Positions 1-6,855 of a stretch of 34,662 nt of DNA are shown here, one piece after another. Position numbers and translations under genes: made by a program. Where the stretch lies: positions 1 through 34,662 of the IMG/VR virus record IMGVR_UViG_3300036715_000070; one strand, given 5' to 3'. Numbering within the stretch: position 1 is the stretch's first letter; each line of letters begins with the position of its first letter. Below the pieces are notes generated by a model, which did not search any database, was not told where the DNA came from, and saw nothing but the letters and a program-made list of their open reading frames with translations. Source of the stretch: a virus.

Positions 1-1
1 G

Positions 2-268
2 CACTTCCTATCGGATTGCCCTTCACACCTAATGCGACTCTTATCCCGCCTTACGCTTGGTAATGCTGGGACAATTATTGCATCGTCAGCTTCCACTAAT
101 ACTGGAAGCTACGATGCCGTAACTGCCCTCACGCTTTCTACCGCAACTCTTGTCATTAGTGGTGCGACTACCGCTGCAACCTTTACCGCTGGCGTTACTG
201 TCTATGGAGACATTGACCAAGTGGCGTTAACTGGTGGCGCAATGGCAATCTACGCTCGCAAGGATTAA
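2..268 (+). CDS. Small virion-surface-type protein, 5' end cut by the window
   Basis: This frame is open from the window edge, so the gene may start upstream. The first ATG, at 32, would give 78 residues but has no visible ribosome binding site. The product is rich in Thr, Ala, Ser, Gly and Val with alternating short beta-type stretches, no Cys and no membrane helix. That composition is typical of small phage decoration or surface proteins, which is an inference and not a family match. It precedes another small structural-type gene by 6 bases. A competing frame (1-63) is also open at the edge and ends at 63, so either frame could hold the tail of the preceding gene. Confidence 0.55.
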   Translation, partial: HFLSDCPSHLMRLLSRLTLGNAGTIIASSASTNTGSYDAVTALTLSTATLVISGATTAATFTAGVTVYGDIDQVALTGGAMAIYARKD

Positions 269-274
269 CCCTCG

Positions 275-688
275 ATGGGCAGGCAATTAAATCAGATCCT
301 TTCTGACTTAAGTAACATCACAAGTGGTACTTCGGTCATTAATGTTAATTTAACTGACATCGAAGCGTTACTAACCACGCTCCAGGCGGATGTGGCCGAT
401 GGCATCCGATTGCCCAATGCTACTACTGGTGGAACAGGTCCGACTACATTTACCAGCACCAGCTATGGAACAATTGCTACGGCAAGTACTGGTAGGTTGG
501 GTTGCACTCTCTTTAATGAAGGTGCGGGTCGATTACACGCAACCCTTGGAACATCCACTACGTCAACAACCCTGTACACTGTCAGCATTGGGAGCGGCGA
601 GTACTACGAGGTTCCAATGAACTACACAGGTCTTATTGGTGGCATATTTGCTACAGCGGGAACAGCTAGAGTTACAGTGTTAAGTTAG
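275..688 (+). CDS. Hypothetical structural protein, 137 aa
   Basis: The protein has a short helical start (about residues 1-40, Leu/Asp-rich, possibly a trimeric coiled coil). A Thr/Gly/Ser-rich beta segment follows, including a stretch near the end that reads like a jelly-roll domain (NEGAGRLHATLGTSTTSTT). Such proteins sit between capsid and tail-fibre genes in many podovirus-like phages, and a capsid decoration or fibre role is likely but unproven. It lies 6 bases after the first gene and 9 bases before the LamG-like gene, in the same late operon. No family is recognised with certainty. Confidence 0.7.
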   Translation: MGRQLNQILSDLSNITSGTSVINVNLTDIEALLTTLQADVADGIRLPNATTGGTGPTTFTSTSYGTIATASTGRLGCTLFNEGAGRLHATLGTSTTSTTLYTVSIGSGEYYEVPMNYTGLIGGIFATAGTARVTVLS

Positions 689-697
689 AGGTAGATC

Positions 698-1441
698 ATG
701 CCTCTGTATTCAACAGCTTGCCCTCTTCCACTCAATAGGAAAATATTTAGGCACAAAGCACCCTCTGCCCCCTTCTCTCCTACCGATATCGCTGGGATAT
801 CTCTTTGGTTAAAAGCTGATGCAGGGGTTACTGTTTCTGGTGGCTTTGTAACAGCTTGGGCAGATCAAAGTGGCAATGGAAATAATTGTAGTTCGCCAAA
901 TGCTGTAGTTTTAAACTCTAGTCCCTTTCCTTCCCTATATTTTGATGGAGATAATTCAGAATCAGAAATTACTTTGCATCCAAATGTGTTTAATGGCTTT
1001 TCTGCTTTGTCCTTGTTTGCCGTTTGGAATATAACAGATGGCGGGAATCAAGGTATTTTGGGTAGTACCACTAATGTTAATTTTGAAATAATAACTCAAG
1101 ACGGCTCGGTAGTTCGTATGCGTAATAATAATTATGATTCCAATATAAATTTAGGTGGATTGTGGTACTCAGAGGAATTTTCTTTATCTACAATTACTGC
1201 TGATTCTGCTGGCGGTGGGTCTGGAACAGCGAGAAGAAACGGCAGTACAACTGGTGTTGATTTTGATGATGCAAATATAGAGGCATTGCAAAGTGGGCAA
1301 ACCTATAAGATTGGAGTCTATGCTGGAAGTAATTTTGCATATTTATCCCTAGCCGAGCTAATTGTATATTCCCAAAAGCTGAATGGTTCGCAGATAAATC
1401 AAGTTGAAGGATATCTAAACGCTAAATACGCAATCTACTAA
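698..1441 (+). CDS. LamG/concanavalin-like lectin-fold protein, likely receptor-binding
   Basis: After a short leader the protein reads GISLWLKADAGVT and AWADQSGNGNN, the hallmark of LamG-like (laminin G/concanavalin A jelly-roll) domains found in phage and bacterial surface proteins. The domain covers about residues 30-247 and ends with the usual LAELIVYSQKL strand and the NQVEGYLNAKY helix. In phages such proteins usually bind glycans as fibre tips or virion decorations, so host attachment is the most likely role. The gene is noticeably more AT-rich than its neighbours, which fits exchange of host-range modules. An upstream AGAGGTAGATC gives a reasonable ribosome binding site. Confidence 0.8.
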   Translation: MPLYSTACPLPLNRKIFRHKAPSAPFSPTDIAGISLWLKADAGVTVSGGFVTAWADQSGNGNNCSSPNAVVLNSSPFPSLYFDGDNSESEITLHPNVFNGFSALSLFAVWNITDGGNQGILGSTTNVNFEIITQDGSVVRMRNNNYDSNINLGGLWYSEEFSLSTITADSAGGGSGTARRNGSTTGVDFDDANIEALQSGQTYKIGVYAGSNFAYLSLAELIVYSQKLNGSQINQVEGYLNAKYAIY

Positions 1442-1442
1442 A

Positions 1443-1601
1443 ATGCCCCTCCTCCTCATCACCCTCTTGCTCTGCTCATGTTCTCCACGGCAACATGACC
1501 AAGGTAATGTGAACCCATTACCTAGATATAGCGACATGGGCGCGGCCTCCGATGCAGGCAAGACCCCTAGCCCAACCTTGAATAAGAAAACCTCTTATTA
1601 A
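1443..1601 (+). CDS. Small lipoprotein, possible outer-membrane spanin (52 aa)
   Basis: The ATG lies one base after the preceding stop. The product begins MPLLLITLLLCSCSPR: a short hydrophobic stretch ending in a Cys pair, with LCSC the more lipobox-like choice. The mature part is about 40 residues, polar and Pro-containing, and ends in a basic KK segment. A tiny lipoprotein next to a membrane-associated small protein (1872-2117) suggests a lysis role such as an Rz1-type o-spanin, but it could also be a superinfection-exclusion lipoprotein. A second, better spanin candidate lies at 31704-31964. Confidence 0.6.
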   Translation: MPLLLITLLLCSCSPRQHDQGNVNPLPRYSDMGAASDAGKTPSPTLNKKTSY

Positions 1602-1603
1602 AC

Positions 1604-1882
1604 ATGAAAACCATAGGCATCTGGCTGATCAATTTGAGTTTGCGTTTAGTGATGACGCGATCCGAGTACACCTGCTTCCAGGAGGCTTTAAAGTTTGCGG
1701 TAGAGAACAACAACATGGTCAAAGAGACCAAGTATGTTGGGAAGGTGAAACACCTCCTATCGGTCAATCGCTCAATCAAGCGGATTGTGGACGATGGCAG
1801 GGATCGGGACGAAGTGACGGATGCGGTTGTCCATCTTGCAGTTGCACTAAGATACTTGGAGGGCAGGGGTCGTGAGTCTTGA
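1604..1882 (+). CDS. Hypothetical protein, 92 aa
   Basis: This small, mostly helical protein has a hydrophobic N-terminus (about residues 4-16) interrupted by Arg, so it is not a clear membrane anchor. The rest is charged, with Asp/Arg/Lys-rich helices. It starts two bases after the lipoprotein stop and overlaps the next gene by 11 bases, so it is very likely translated as part of the same lysis or virion cluster. No family was recognised. The antisense frame across it is a shadow. Confidence 0.65.
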   Translation: MKTIGIWLINLSLRLVMTRSEYTCFQEALKFAVENNNMVKETKYVGKVKHLLSVNRSIKRIVDDGRDRDEVTDAVVHLAVALRYLEGRGRES

Positions 1883-2117
1883 CGAAGTAGCGGATCTTAG
1901 GGAGAAGGTTCAGAACGTGGCAATCGCAATAGTTCGGATAGAGGAACGCCAGATGACCTTGTATTCCATGATCGAACGCTCGCTTGCTTTTCATGGGGAT
2001 GTTGCTAATAGATTAGGTGCGCTGGAAACCTTAAAGACGAAGGTTTTGGCTGTAGCTGGAGTCGTTGGGCTGGCCTGCTCAATGGCGTGGGATGTACTCA
2101 AAAACCGCTTTAATTGA
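1872..2117 (+). CDS. XhlA/holin-accessory-like protein, coiled coil plus C-terminal membrane helix
   Basis: It starts with GTG and overlaps the preceding gene by 11 bases. About residues 3-35 form an amphipathic, coiled-coil-like helix. About residues 56-75 are hydrophobic (VLAVAGVVGLACSMAW) and end in a short basic tail. This architecture matches hemolysin XhlA-type and small phage membrane proteins encoded near lysis genes. A role as holin or holin partner is inferred from shape and from the lipoprotein gene upstream. The next gene has its own good ribosome site (GGGAGA). Confidence 0.65.
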   Translation: MSLDEVADLREKVQNVAIAIVRIEERQMTLYSMIERSLAFHGDVANRLGALETLKTKVLAVAGVVGLACSMAWDVLKNRFN

Positions 2118-2132
2118 TAGGGAGATAATACA

Positions 2133-3323
2133 ATGGCAAATTTCACAGCAGGAACTTCATTCTCAGACGGCGTAACCAACGATGTAACGGCGGCTAAACT
2201 CAACGCCCTGGTAGCCGATGCTGTTCCTACGTCTAACCTATCGCTTAATAGTACTACTGGAACCATTGCTACGTTTAATAGTACTACTGGAACAATCCCA
2301 ACCCTAGTTGCAACAACCCTCATTACCACAGGCACAGGCACAGCCGCAGCCCCAGCCATCGTTCCTACAGGCGATACTAATACAGGCATCTTCTTCCCCG
2401 CCGCCGACACGATTGCGTTTAGTGAGGGTGGGGCTGAGGCAATGAGAATTAATTCGAGTGGGCGGGTTGGGATTGGGACTGCGAGTCCTACGCACAACTT
2501 AACTTTAGAAAATGCAGATACAAATCCTTACATTTCGTTTAACACGGCGGGGGTTCTAAAGTGGCTTGTTGGAAAAGAAGGAACACAATCAGAGCGATTT
2601 GTCATTGCTAGCACCAGTGCTTATCGTATGGTTATCGACAGCAGCGGCAATGTTGGGATTGGGACTGGTTCAACAGGAATTACATCCAGATTAGATATCA
2701 CAGGAACTTCAGCGGCTACTCAATCCGCATTGATCTATGCTTCAGGTTCAAATCCAGTTCAACTTGGATTGGAAAATGGTTACGGAGCAAGGCAGGGAGT
2801 TGTTTTTTCAAATACAGGAAGTGCAGGTCATACATCATTTGGGATAATCAGTGAAAATACTGCGCTAACAATTAAAACTGCGGCATATAACATTGGAACA
2901 ACATCTGATCTAAACACATCATGGACAGAACGCCTCCGCATTGATTCAAGTGGCGGTGTAACTATTGCTGGTCTTGCTGGTTCTGGATCAAGGGCGGTAA
3001 ACGCAAGTGCAGCTGGATTACTTTCGGCGGCATCTGATGCCTCTCTAAAAGAAGAGGTTGTTGGGGCGCACATTGCTGGTCTTGATGAGATACTCCAAAT
3101 TCATCCAAAGATGTATAGATGGAAAGATGATATTGCTAATCGCGGTGACGAAGCATCAGTTGAACTTGGCTTTATTGCAAATGATGTTGCGCCAATAATT
3201 CCATCTGCCGCACCTATGGGCAATGATGGTCTTTATGGATTCTACGATAGATCAATTACGGCGGCATTGGTTAAAGCAGTTCAAGAACTTTCCGCTAAAG
3301 TCACCGCATTGGAGGCCGCATGA
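2133..3323 (+). CDS. Tail fibre/spike protein with self-cleaving S74 chaperone domain
   Basis: The N-terminus (MANFTAGTSFSDGV) is the short adaptor found on many phage fibres. Two near-identical NSTTGTI repeats follow (nt 2243-2302), then fibre repeats with GNVGIGT motifs. The last about 96 residues are an intramolecular chaperone auto-processing domain (peptidase S74). It contains SDASLKEEV with the expected Ser301 and Lys306 dyad, KMYRWKDD, LGFIAND and an ITAALVKAVQEL helix ending in a coiled coil. The family is known to trimerise the fibre and then cut itself off just before the Ser. This is probably the main receptor-binding fibre. GGGAGA lies about 9 bases before the ATG. Confidence 0.9.
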   Translation: MANFTAGTSFSDGVTNDVTAAKLNALVADAVPTSNLSLNSTTGTIATFNSTTGTIPTLVATTLITTGTGTAAAPAIVPTGDTNTGIFFPAADTIAFSEGGAEAMRINSSGRVGIGTASPTHNLTLENADTNPYISFNTAGVLKWLVGKEGTQSERFVIASTSAYRMVIDSSGNVGIGTGSTGITSRLDITGTSAATQSALIYASGSNPVQLGLENGYGARQGVVFSNTGSAGHTSFGIISENTALTIKTAAYNIGTTSDLNTSWTERLRIDSSGGVTIAGLAGSGSRAVNASAAGLLSAASDASLKEEVVGAHIAGLDEILQIHPKMYRWKDDIANRGDEASVELGFIANDVAPIIPSAAPMGNDGLYGFYDRSITAALVKAVQELSAKVTALEAA

Positions 3324-3451
3324 AACTCGACCTATCCATCCAAGAAGTAAACACCATCCTAGCCTGCCTTGGTCGCGCTCCGTATGAGGCAGTGTTTGAG
3401 TTGGTGGAGAAGATCCGTAGCCAAGCCAAAGAGCAATCCGAAGCCAAATGA
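3320..3451 (+). CDS. Conserved small phage protein, 43 aa
   Basis: The start overlaps the fibre gene stop as ATGA, and its stop overlaps the next start as ATGA, so it is translationally coupled on both sides. The product (MKLDLSIQEVNTILACLGRA and onward) is a single acidic/basic helical hairpin. Its pattern, an N-terminal LDLSIQEVN turn then EAVFELVEKIRSQA, recurs in many unrelated tailed phages as a tiny protein of unknown function. I know no assigned role. Position between fibre and adaptor genes suggests late expression. Confidence 0.8.
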   Translation: MKLDLSIQEVNTILACLGRAPYEAVFELVEKIRSQAKEQSEAK

Positions 3452-4143
3452 CCCTAACCGAAATCGCCCAGTTTGCGGGTGAGAAGATCGGCAAGACCGA
3501 TGCCGATACACTCACCTTCCTGCAAAAGTCAGCCAGTTTAAACTATAGGCGGGTGTGGAACTTTGCACCCTGGCGGGAAACAGTCACCACATCTACCTAC
3601 GCCGTTACTGCTGGTAGCCGTACAGTTACCCTTGGCTCCAACGTAGAGAACCCGCTTTCGGTTGCTTACAATAACTCAGAGTTGCAAGCGATGGATCTAT
3701 CAACCATTGTAAGCCAAAACGCTTCCTTACTTGATGACACAAGCACTGGCACACCTGTATTCTTTTACTTCAAGGGTCGTAACACTGGCGGGACGGCGCA
3801 ACTAGACGTTTATCCAATCCTAGAAACTGCCAGCACCAGCACGCTCTTGGTTGTGGAAAAGCTACAGTGCTTAACTAGGACTAACTTTGTCGTGGACTTT
3901 CCTCCCTCAGCCAGCGCAATTGGCGATGAACTTCGCTTGCCTCACGTCAGCCACGTTGTCCTTGCCTTAACCCACGCCGATGCCTTAGAGCGTGAACGCC
4001 AGTATGCCAAGGCGCAAACAGTTGTGCAGACGGCAAATTCTGACCTTTCTGCAATGGCTAGTTACGAGTTAAGTCAAGTAGGCGGGATGAAACAGATCAC
4101 GCCAGCCAGCTTAGGCGAACTTAGCATTGAGGAAATTATCTAA
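3448..4143 (+). CDS. Head-tail adaptor-like protein (T7 gp11/tubular A type)
   Basis: The 231-residue protein opens with a helical segment and then NYRRVWNFAPWRETVTTSTY, the Trp-rich pattern seen in podovirus adaptor (tail tubular A-like) proteins. A beta-rich middle follows, and the C-terminus is helical and carries an Arg/Glu-rich helix (LERERQYAKAQTVV). The T7 counterpart is about 196 residues. It is directly followed by the nozzle-like gene, the order expected for a ring adaptor that joins portal to nozzle. The assignment is by pattern and synteny; no sequence search was done. Confidence 0.65.
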   Translation: MTLTEIAQFAGEKIGKTDADTLTFLQKSASLNYRRVWNFAPWRETVTTSTYAVTAGSRTVTLGSNVENPLSVAYNNSELQAMDLSTIVSQNASLLDDTSTGTPVFFYFKGRNTGGTAQLDVYPILETASTSTLLVVEKLQCLTRTNFVVDFPPSASAIGDELRLPHVSHVVLALTHADALERERQYAKAQTVVQTANSDLSAMASYELSQVGGMKQITPASLGELSIEEII

Positions 4144-4157
4144 GTAGGCATTTTAAT

Positions 4158-5978
4158 ATGCCCTATTACAGTGACAATTTAGATGATCTGCTTGCCATAG
4201 CAGCATCTGTAAGCTTTGAGGGTGGACAAGTTTCTGGAATAACACCCAATCTTATTGGCAACAATCAAGCCAGCGAGTTAGTCAACATGACCATCAGCCC
4301 AAGTGGAAACTTGGAATCTCGCATGGGCATAGAGCAGATGTCTGCCAATTTGTCAGCAGGCTCAACAGTACAAGGGATGCACTACTTTGATACGCCATCA
4401 ATTGAGTCTTTGTTTGTAGCTTCCAACGGAACAGTCTTTCGATCTACTGCCTCATCCACCTTTGCCACTACTGGCGGGACTGTGATCAACCAGAGTGCTG
4501 AGGTTGACTTCTCTCAGTTTAACAATCGAATGTATTTCACCGATGGAAGTAGCAACCTTCACTTTTCAAATGGGACAACAACGTATCGCCAGGGTACAAG
4601 CATTCTTTCAATTACTGTTACAAATGATGGCTCTGGCTACACATCAGTACCGACTGTGACAATTGCCGCGCCAAACATTGCTTACGGAACAACTGCAACA
4701 GCAGTTGCAACAGTTGTTTCAAATAAAGTATCGGCTATTACTGTTACCAATGCTGGATCTGGATATACAACTGCCCCAGCAGTAACAATTACTGGTGGGG
4801 GCGGCACAGGCGCAACAGCAACAGCCAGCATTTCTAACCTTGCCCCGCCTGCCCTTCGTCTGGTTAGGCAGTTTACCAATAGAATCTTTGCGGTAGGAAC
4901 TGGAACAAATAGGAATACTTTATACGCATCTGATCTTTTGGATGCAGAGGTGTGGAAGTCAACTAACTCAATTATTGTGGGTGGTGATGATGGGGAAGAT
5001 ATTGTTGCGCTCCAACCATTCTTTGATTATGAACTACTGGTTTTTAAGCCTAACAAAATGTACCTGGTTACAGCCGATCCAACATCTCCTACCGCTTCTG
5101 GTTGGGTGACAAGGTTGCTAAACGACAAAACTGGTTGTTCCTCTGGGCGTAGCGTTAACTTTGTAAACAAAGACGTATTCTTCTTGTCCAACGATGGGAT
5201 TAGGTCTGTGACTAGGTCGATTGCTGATGATTTCTACATTGTAGGCACGCCAATTAGCGAGCCAGTAAAGAACATAATTTCAAGAATAAATAAGAATTAT
5301 ATCTCGTCTTGCAACTCTGCCTTCTACAATAATCGTTACTATCTCGCCATTCCCTTAGATACAGCAACCACGCCTAGCCACATACTGGTTTACAATGCCT
5401 TGTTTAATTCCTTTGAAGGGTTGTGGAGCATACCAGCATCTAAAATGGCTATTACTAATTTTGCTTCTGGATTTACAACCAACGCTCTAAAGCTTGCGAT
5501 TGGCAGTCCGACCAGCAAGGTTGGGCATTACCTTGGATATAAGGATGCTGATTCAGCCGATGCAACTTCTGATTACGTTGACTACACTTCTACTGGCAGT
5601 TACACCAGTGCTGTGACAACCAAGGCGTATGAGTTTGATGATCGCATGGCGCAGAAGTTCGGTTCGCACTACGAGGTTGAGTTCTTTAATTCTGGTTCAA
5701 CTGCGGCCACGATTAGTATGCGTAGGGATACTGATGGTGCAGACATCGCTATTGCCACTTCAGTTGATACCAGGTCATCTGGTGGTATCACCTTACCATT
5801 CACCCTTCCAGCCACCCTATCGGCAAATACTGTAAAGCGGGTGGCGAGTAGTTTAAGGTCATATCAGAAGTGGCGTAATATGAGGTTTGTCGTGTCTGCT
5901 CCAGTTAAGAAGCTGTCTATCCGAGGGATCTTGGTCGCAGCCAACCCAGACACAATTCAGATACAAAGTAACGTATGA
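4158..5978 (+). CDS. Tail nozzle/tubular-B-like structural protein with GSGYT repeats
   Basis: The 606-residue beta-rich protein starts with the signature of podovirus nozzle or stabilisation proteins: a segment like NQASELVNMTISPSGNLESR (about residues 37-56), then WD/propeller-like strands and an LFVASNGTVFR turn. Residues about 150-227 hold two tandem repeats with TVTNDGSGYTSVPTVTI and TVTNAGSGYTTAPAVTI, which look like an inserted adhesive or Ig-like module. The late region returns to propeller sequence (DDGEDIVALQPFFDYELLVF). Partner proteins are probably the adaptor upstream and the fibre. The function is inferred from order and composition. Confidence 0.7.
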   Translation: MPYYSDNLDDLLAIAASVSFEGGQVSGITPNLIGNNQASELVNMTISPSGNLESRMGIEQMSANLSAGSTVQGMHYFDTPSIESLFVASNGTVFRSTASSTFATTGGTVINQSAEVDFSQFNNRMYFTDGSSNLHFSNGTTTYRQGTSILSITVTNDGSGYTSVPTVTIAAPNIAYGTTATAVATVVSNKVSAITVTNAGSGYTTAPAVTITGGGGTGATATASISNLAPPALRLVRQFTNRIFAVGTGTNRNTLYASDLLDAEVWKSTNSIIVGGDDGEDIVALQPFFDYELLVFKPNKMYLVTADPTSPTASGWVTRLLNDKTGCSSGRSVNFVNKDVFFLSNDGIRSVTRSIADDFYIVGTPISEPVKNIISRINKNYISSCNSAFYNNRYYLAIPLDTATTPSHILVYNALFNSFEGLWSIPASKMAITNFASGFTTNALKLAIGSPTSKVGHYLGYKDADSADATSDYVDYTSTGSYTSAVTTKAYEFDDRMAQKFGSHYEVEFFNSGSTAATISMRRDTDGADIAIATSVDTRSSGGITLPFTLPATLSANTVKRVASSLRSYQKWRNMRFVVSAPVKKLSIRGILVAANPDTIQIQSNV

Positions 5979-6364
5979 ACGCTATGGAATATGTTGAGCT
6001 ATCTGGCGTGCCAGAGTCTCGCTGGCCTATCTTTAGGGAATGGTTTAGCTGGTACAATCAGCGTGGCATGGTTGGGGTTGCCAAGGACGGCGAGGAAATA
6101 GTAGGGGTAGCGGTAGCTAGGGTAATCAATGGTTCAGAAGAACCTACCCATTACCTACATAGACCAGATGGAGATACTGCTTTTGTTGACTTGACTGTTA
6201 CATCAACTGATGGTACAAGTACTCCTCGTAGCCGATTGGCTATGCAATGCCTGCTGACTATCCTATGGGATAGGTTTGGCCCCCGCAGGAGCCTAATCTT
6301 CAAACGCAATGGAGTTCAAAAAAAGTACGATTATATGAAATTTATGCAGAAAGCTTTGGCTTAA
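5975..6364 (+). CDS. Hypothetical virion-cluster protein, 129 aa, possibly GNAT-like
   Basis: Its ATG overlaps the nozzle stop as ATGA. The protein has an N-terminal helix, a strand reading GMVGVAKDGEEIVGVAVARV, a strand near TAFVDLTVT and a C-terminal helix with RNGVQKKYDYMKFM. This strand-turn-strand then helix order resembles GNAT acetyltransferase-fold proteins, to which T7 internal protein gp13 has been compared. I see no acetyl-CoA pyrophosphate loop, so enzymatic activity is doubtful. Its place just before internal virion proteins fits an internal core or assembly role. Confidence 0.65.
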   Translation: MNAMEYVELSGVPESRWPIFREWFSWYNQRGMVGVAKDGEEIVGVAVARVINGSEEPTHYLHRPDGDTAFVDLTVTSTDGTSTPRSRLAMQCLLTILWDRFGPRRSLIFKRNGVQKKYDYMKFMQKALA

Positions 6365-6365
6365 T

Positions 6366-6842
6366 ATGGGTGGTTCTCCATCTATTCCTTCTCCGCCCCC
6401 ACCGCCCGATCCAGCAGCGGTAGCGCAGGCTAATGCTGATGCCTATAAGAAGAATGTTGAGACTTACTTAGAGAAATCTCCAGAGATGGCTGCGATGGAG
6501 AACAAGCTTCGTATCCAGTATATGCCACAACAACGCTCGCTGGAGCGTCAATTATCGGCTTTGGATCAGCAATCGGCAACCTTGGCGGCACTACAGAATG
6601 AACGGCAATTTGGCCCCCAGCGTACTATGGAAGGATTGCGTAGGTCTTACGAACAAAGCCCCCAAGCGTATGCCCTTAATCGTGGGCTAGGCACACAGAT
6701 GACTCGCCAGTTTGAACGTCTTTACGGAGAAAGTCCTTACGCCTCGGTTGAACCTGGTGTGGCTTTTGCTCCTCGGCAGGCTCCTACTGACATCTACGGC
6801 ACGATTGGGACAAACATTGCTAATCCGAATTTAACAACTTAA
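6366..6842 (+). CDS. Internal virion/ejection-type protein with Pro-rich N-terminus
   Basis: The product starts MGGSPSIPSPPPPPDPAAVA, the Gly-Ser-Pro-rich leader seen on many podovirus internal proteins. A long Gln/Glu/Arg-rich helix follows (about residues 20-120) that could form a coiled coil, then a Tyr/Pro-rich tail. It starts one base after the preceding stop. No catalytic motif is visible. It is likely an ejected or core protein acting with the two large proteins that follow. Confidence 0.7.
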   Translation: MGGSPSIPSPPPPPDPAAVAQANADAYKKNVETYLEKSPEMAAMENKLRIQYMPQQRSLERQLSALDQQSATLAALQNERQFGPQRTMEGLRRSYEQSPQAYALNRGLGTQMTRQFERLYGESPYASVEPGVAFAPRQAPTDIYGTIGTNIANPNLTT

Positions 6843-6855
6843 AAGACTAAATAAT

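Noticed and set aside
1991-2497. Long antisense frame opposite the tail spike start
   Set aside because: It lies over a well-supported fibre gene, has a low-complexity Val/Pro/Ala composition typical of shadow frames, and no ribosome site.
4682-4879. Antisense frame over the GSGYT repeats
   Set aside because: It mirrors the repeated sense sequence and has no supporting signals.
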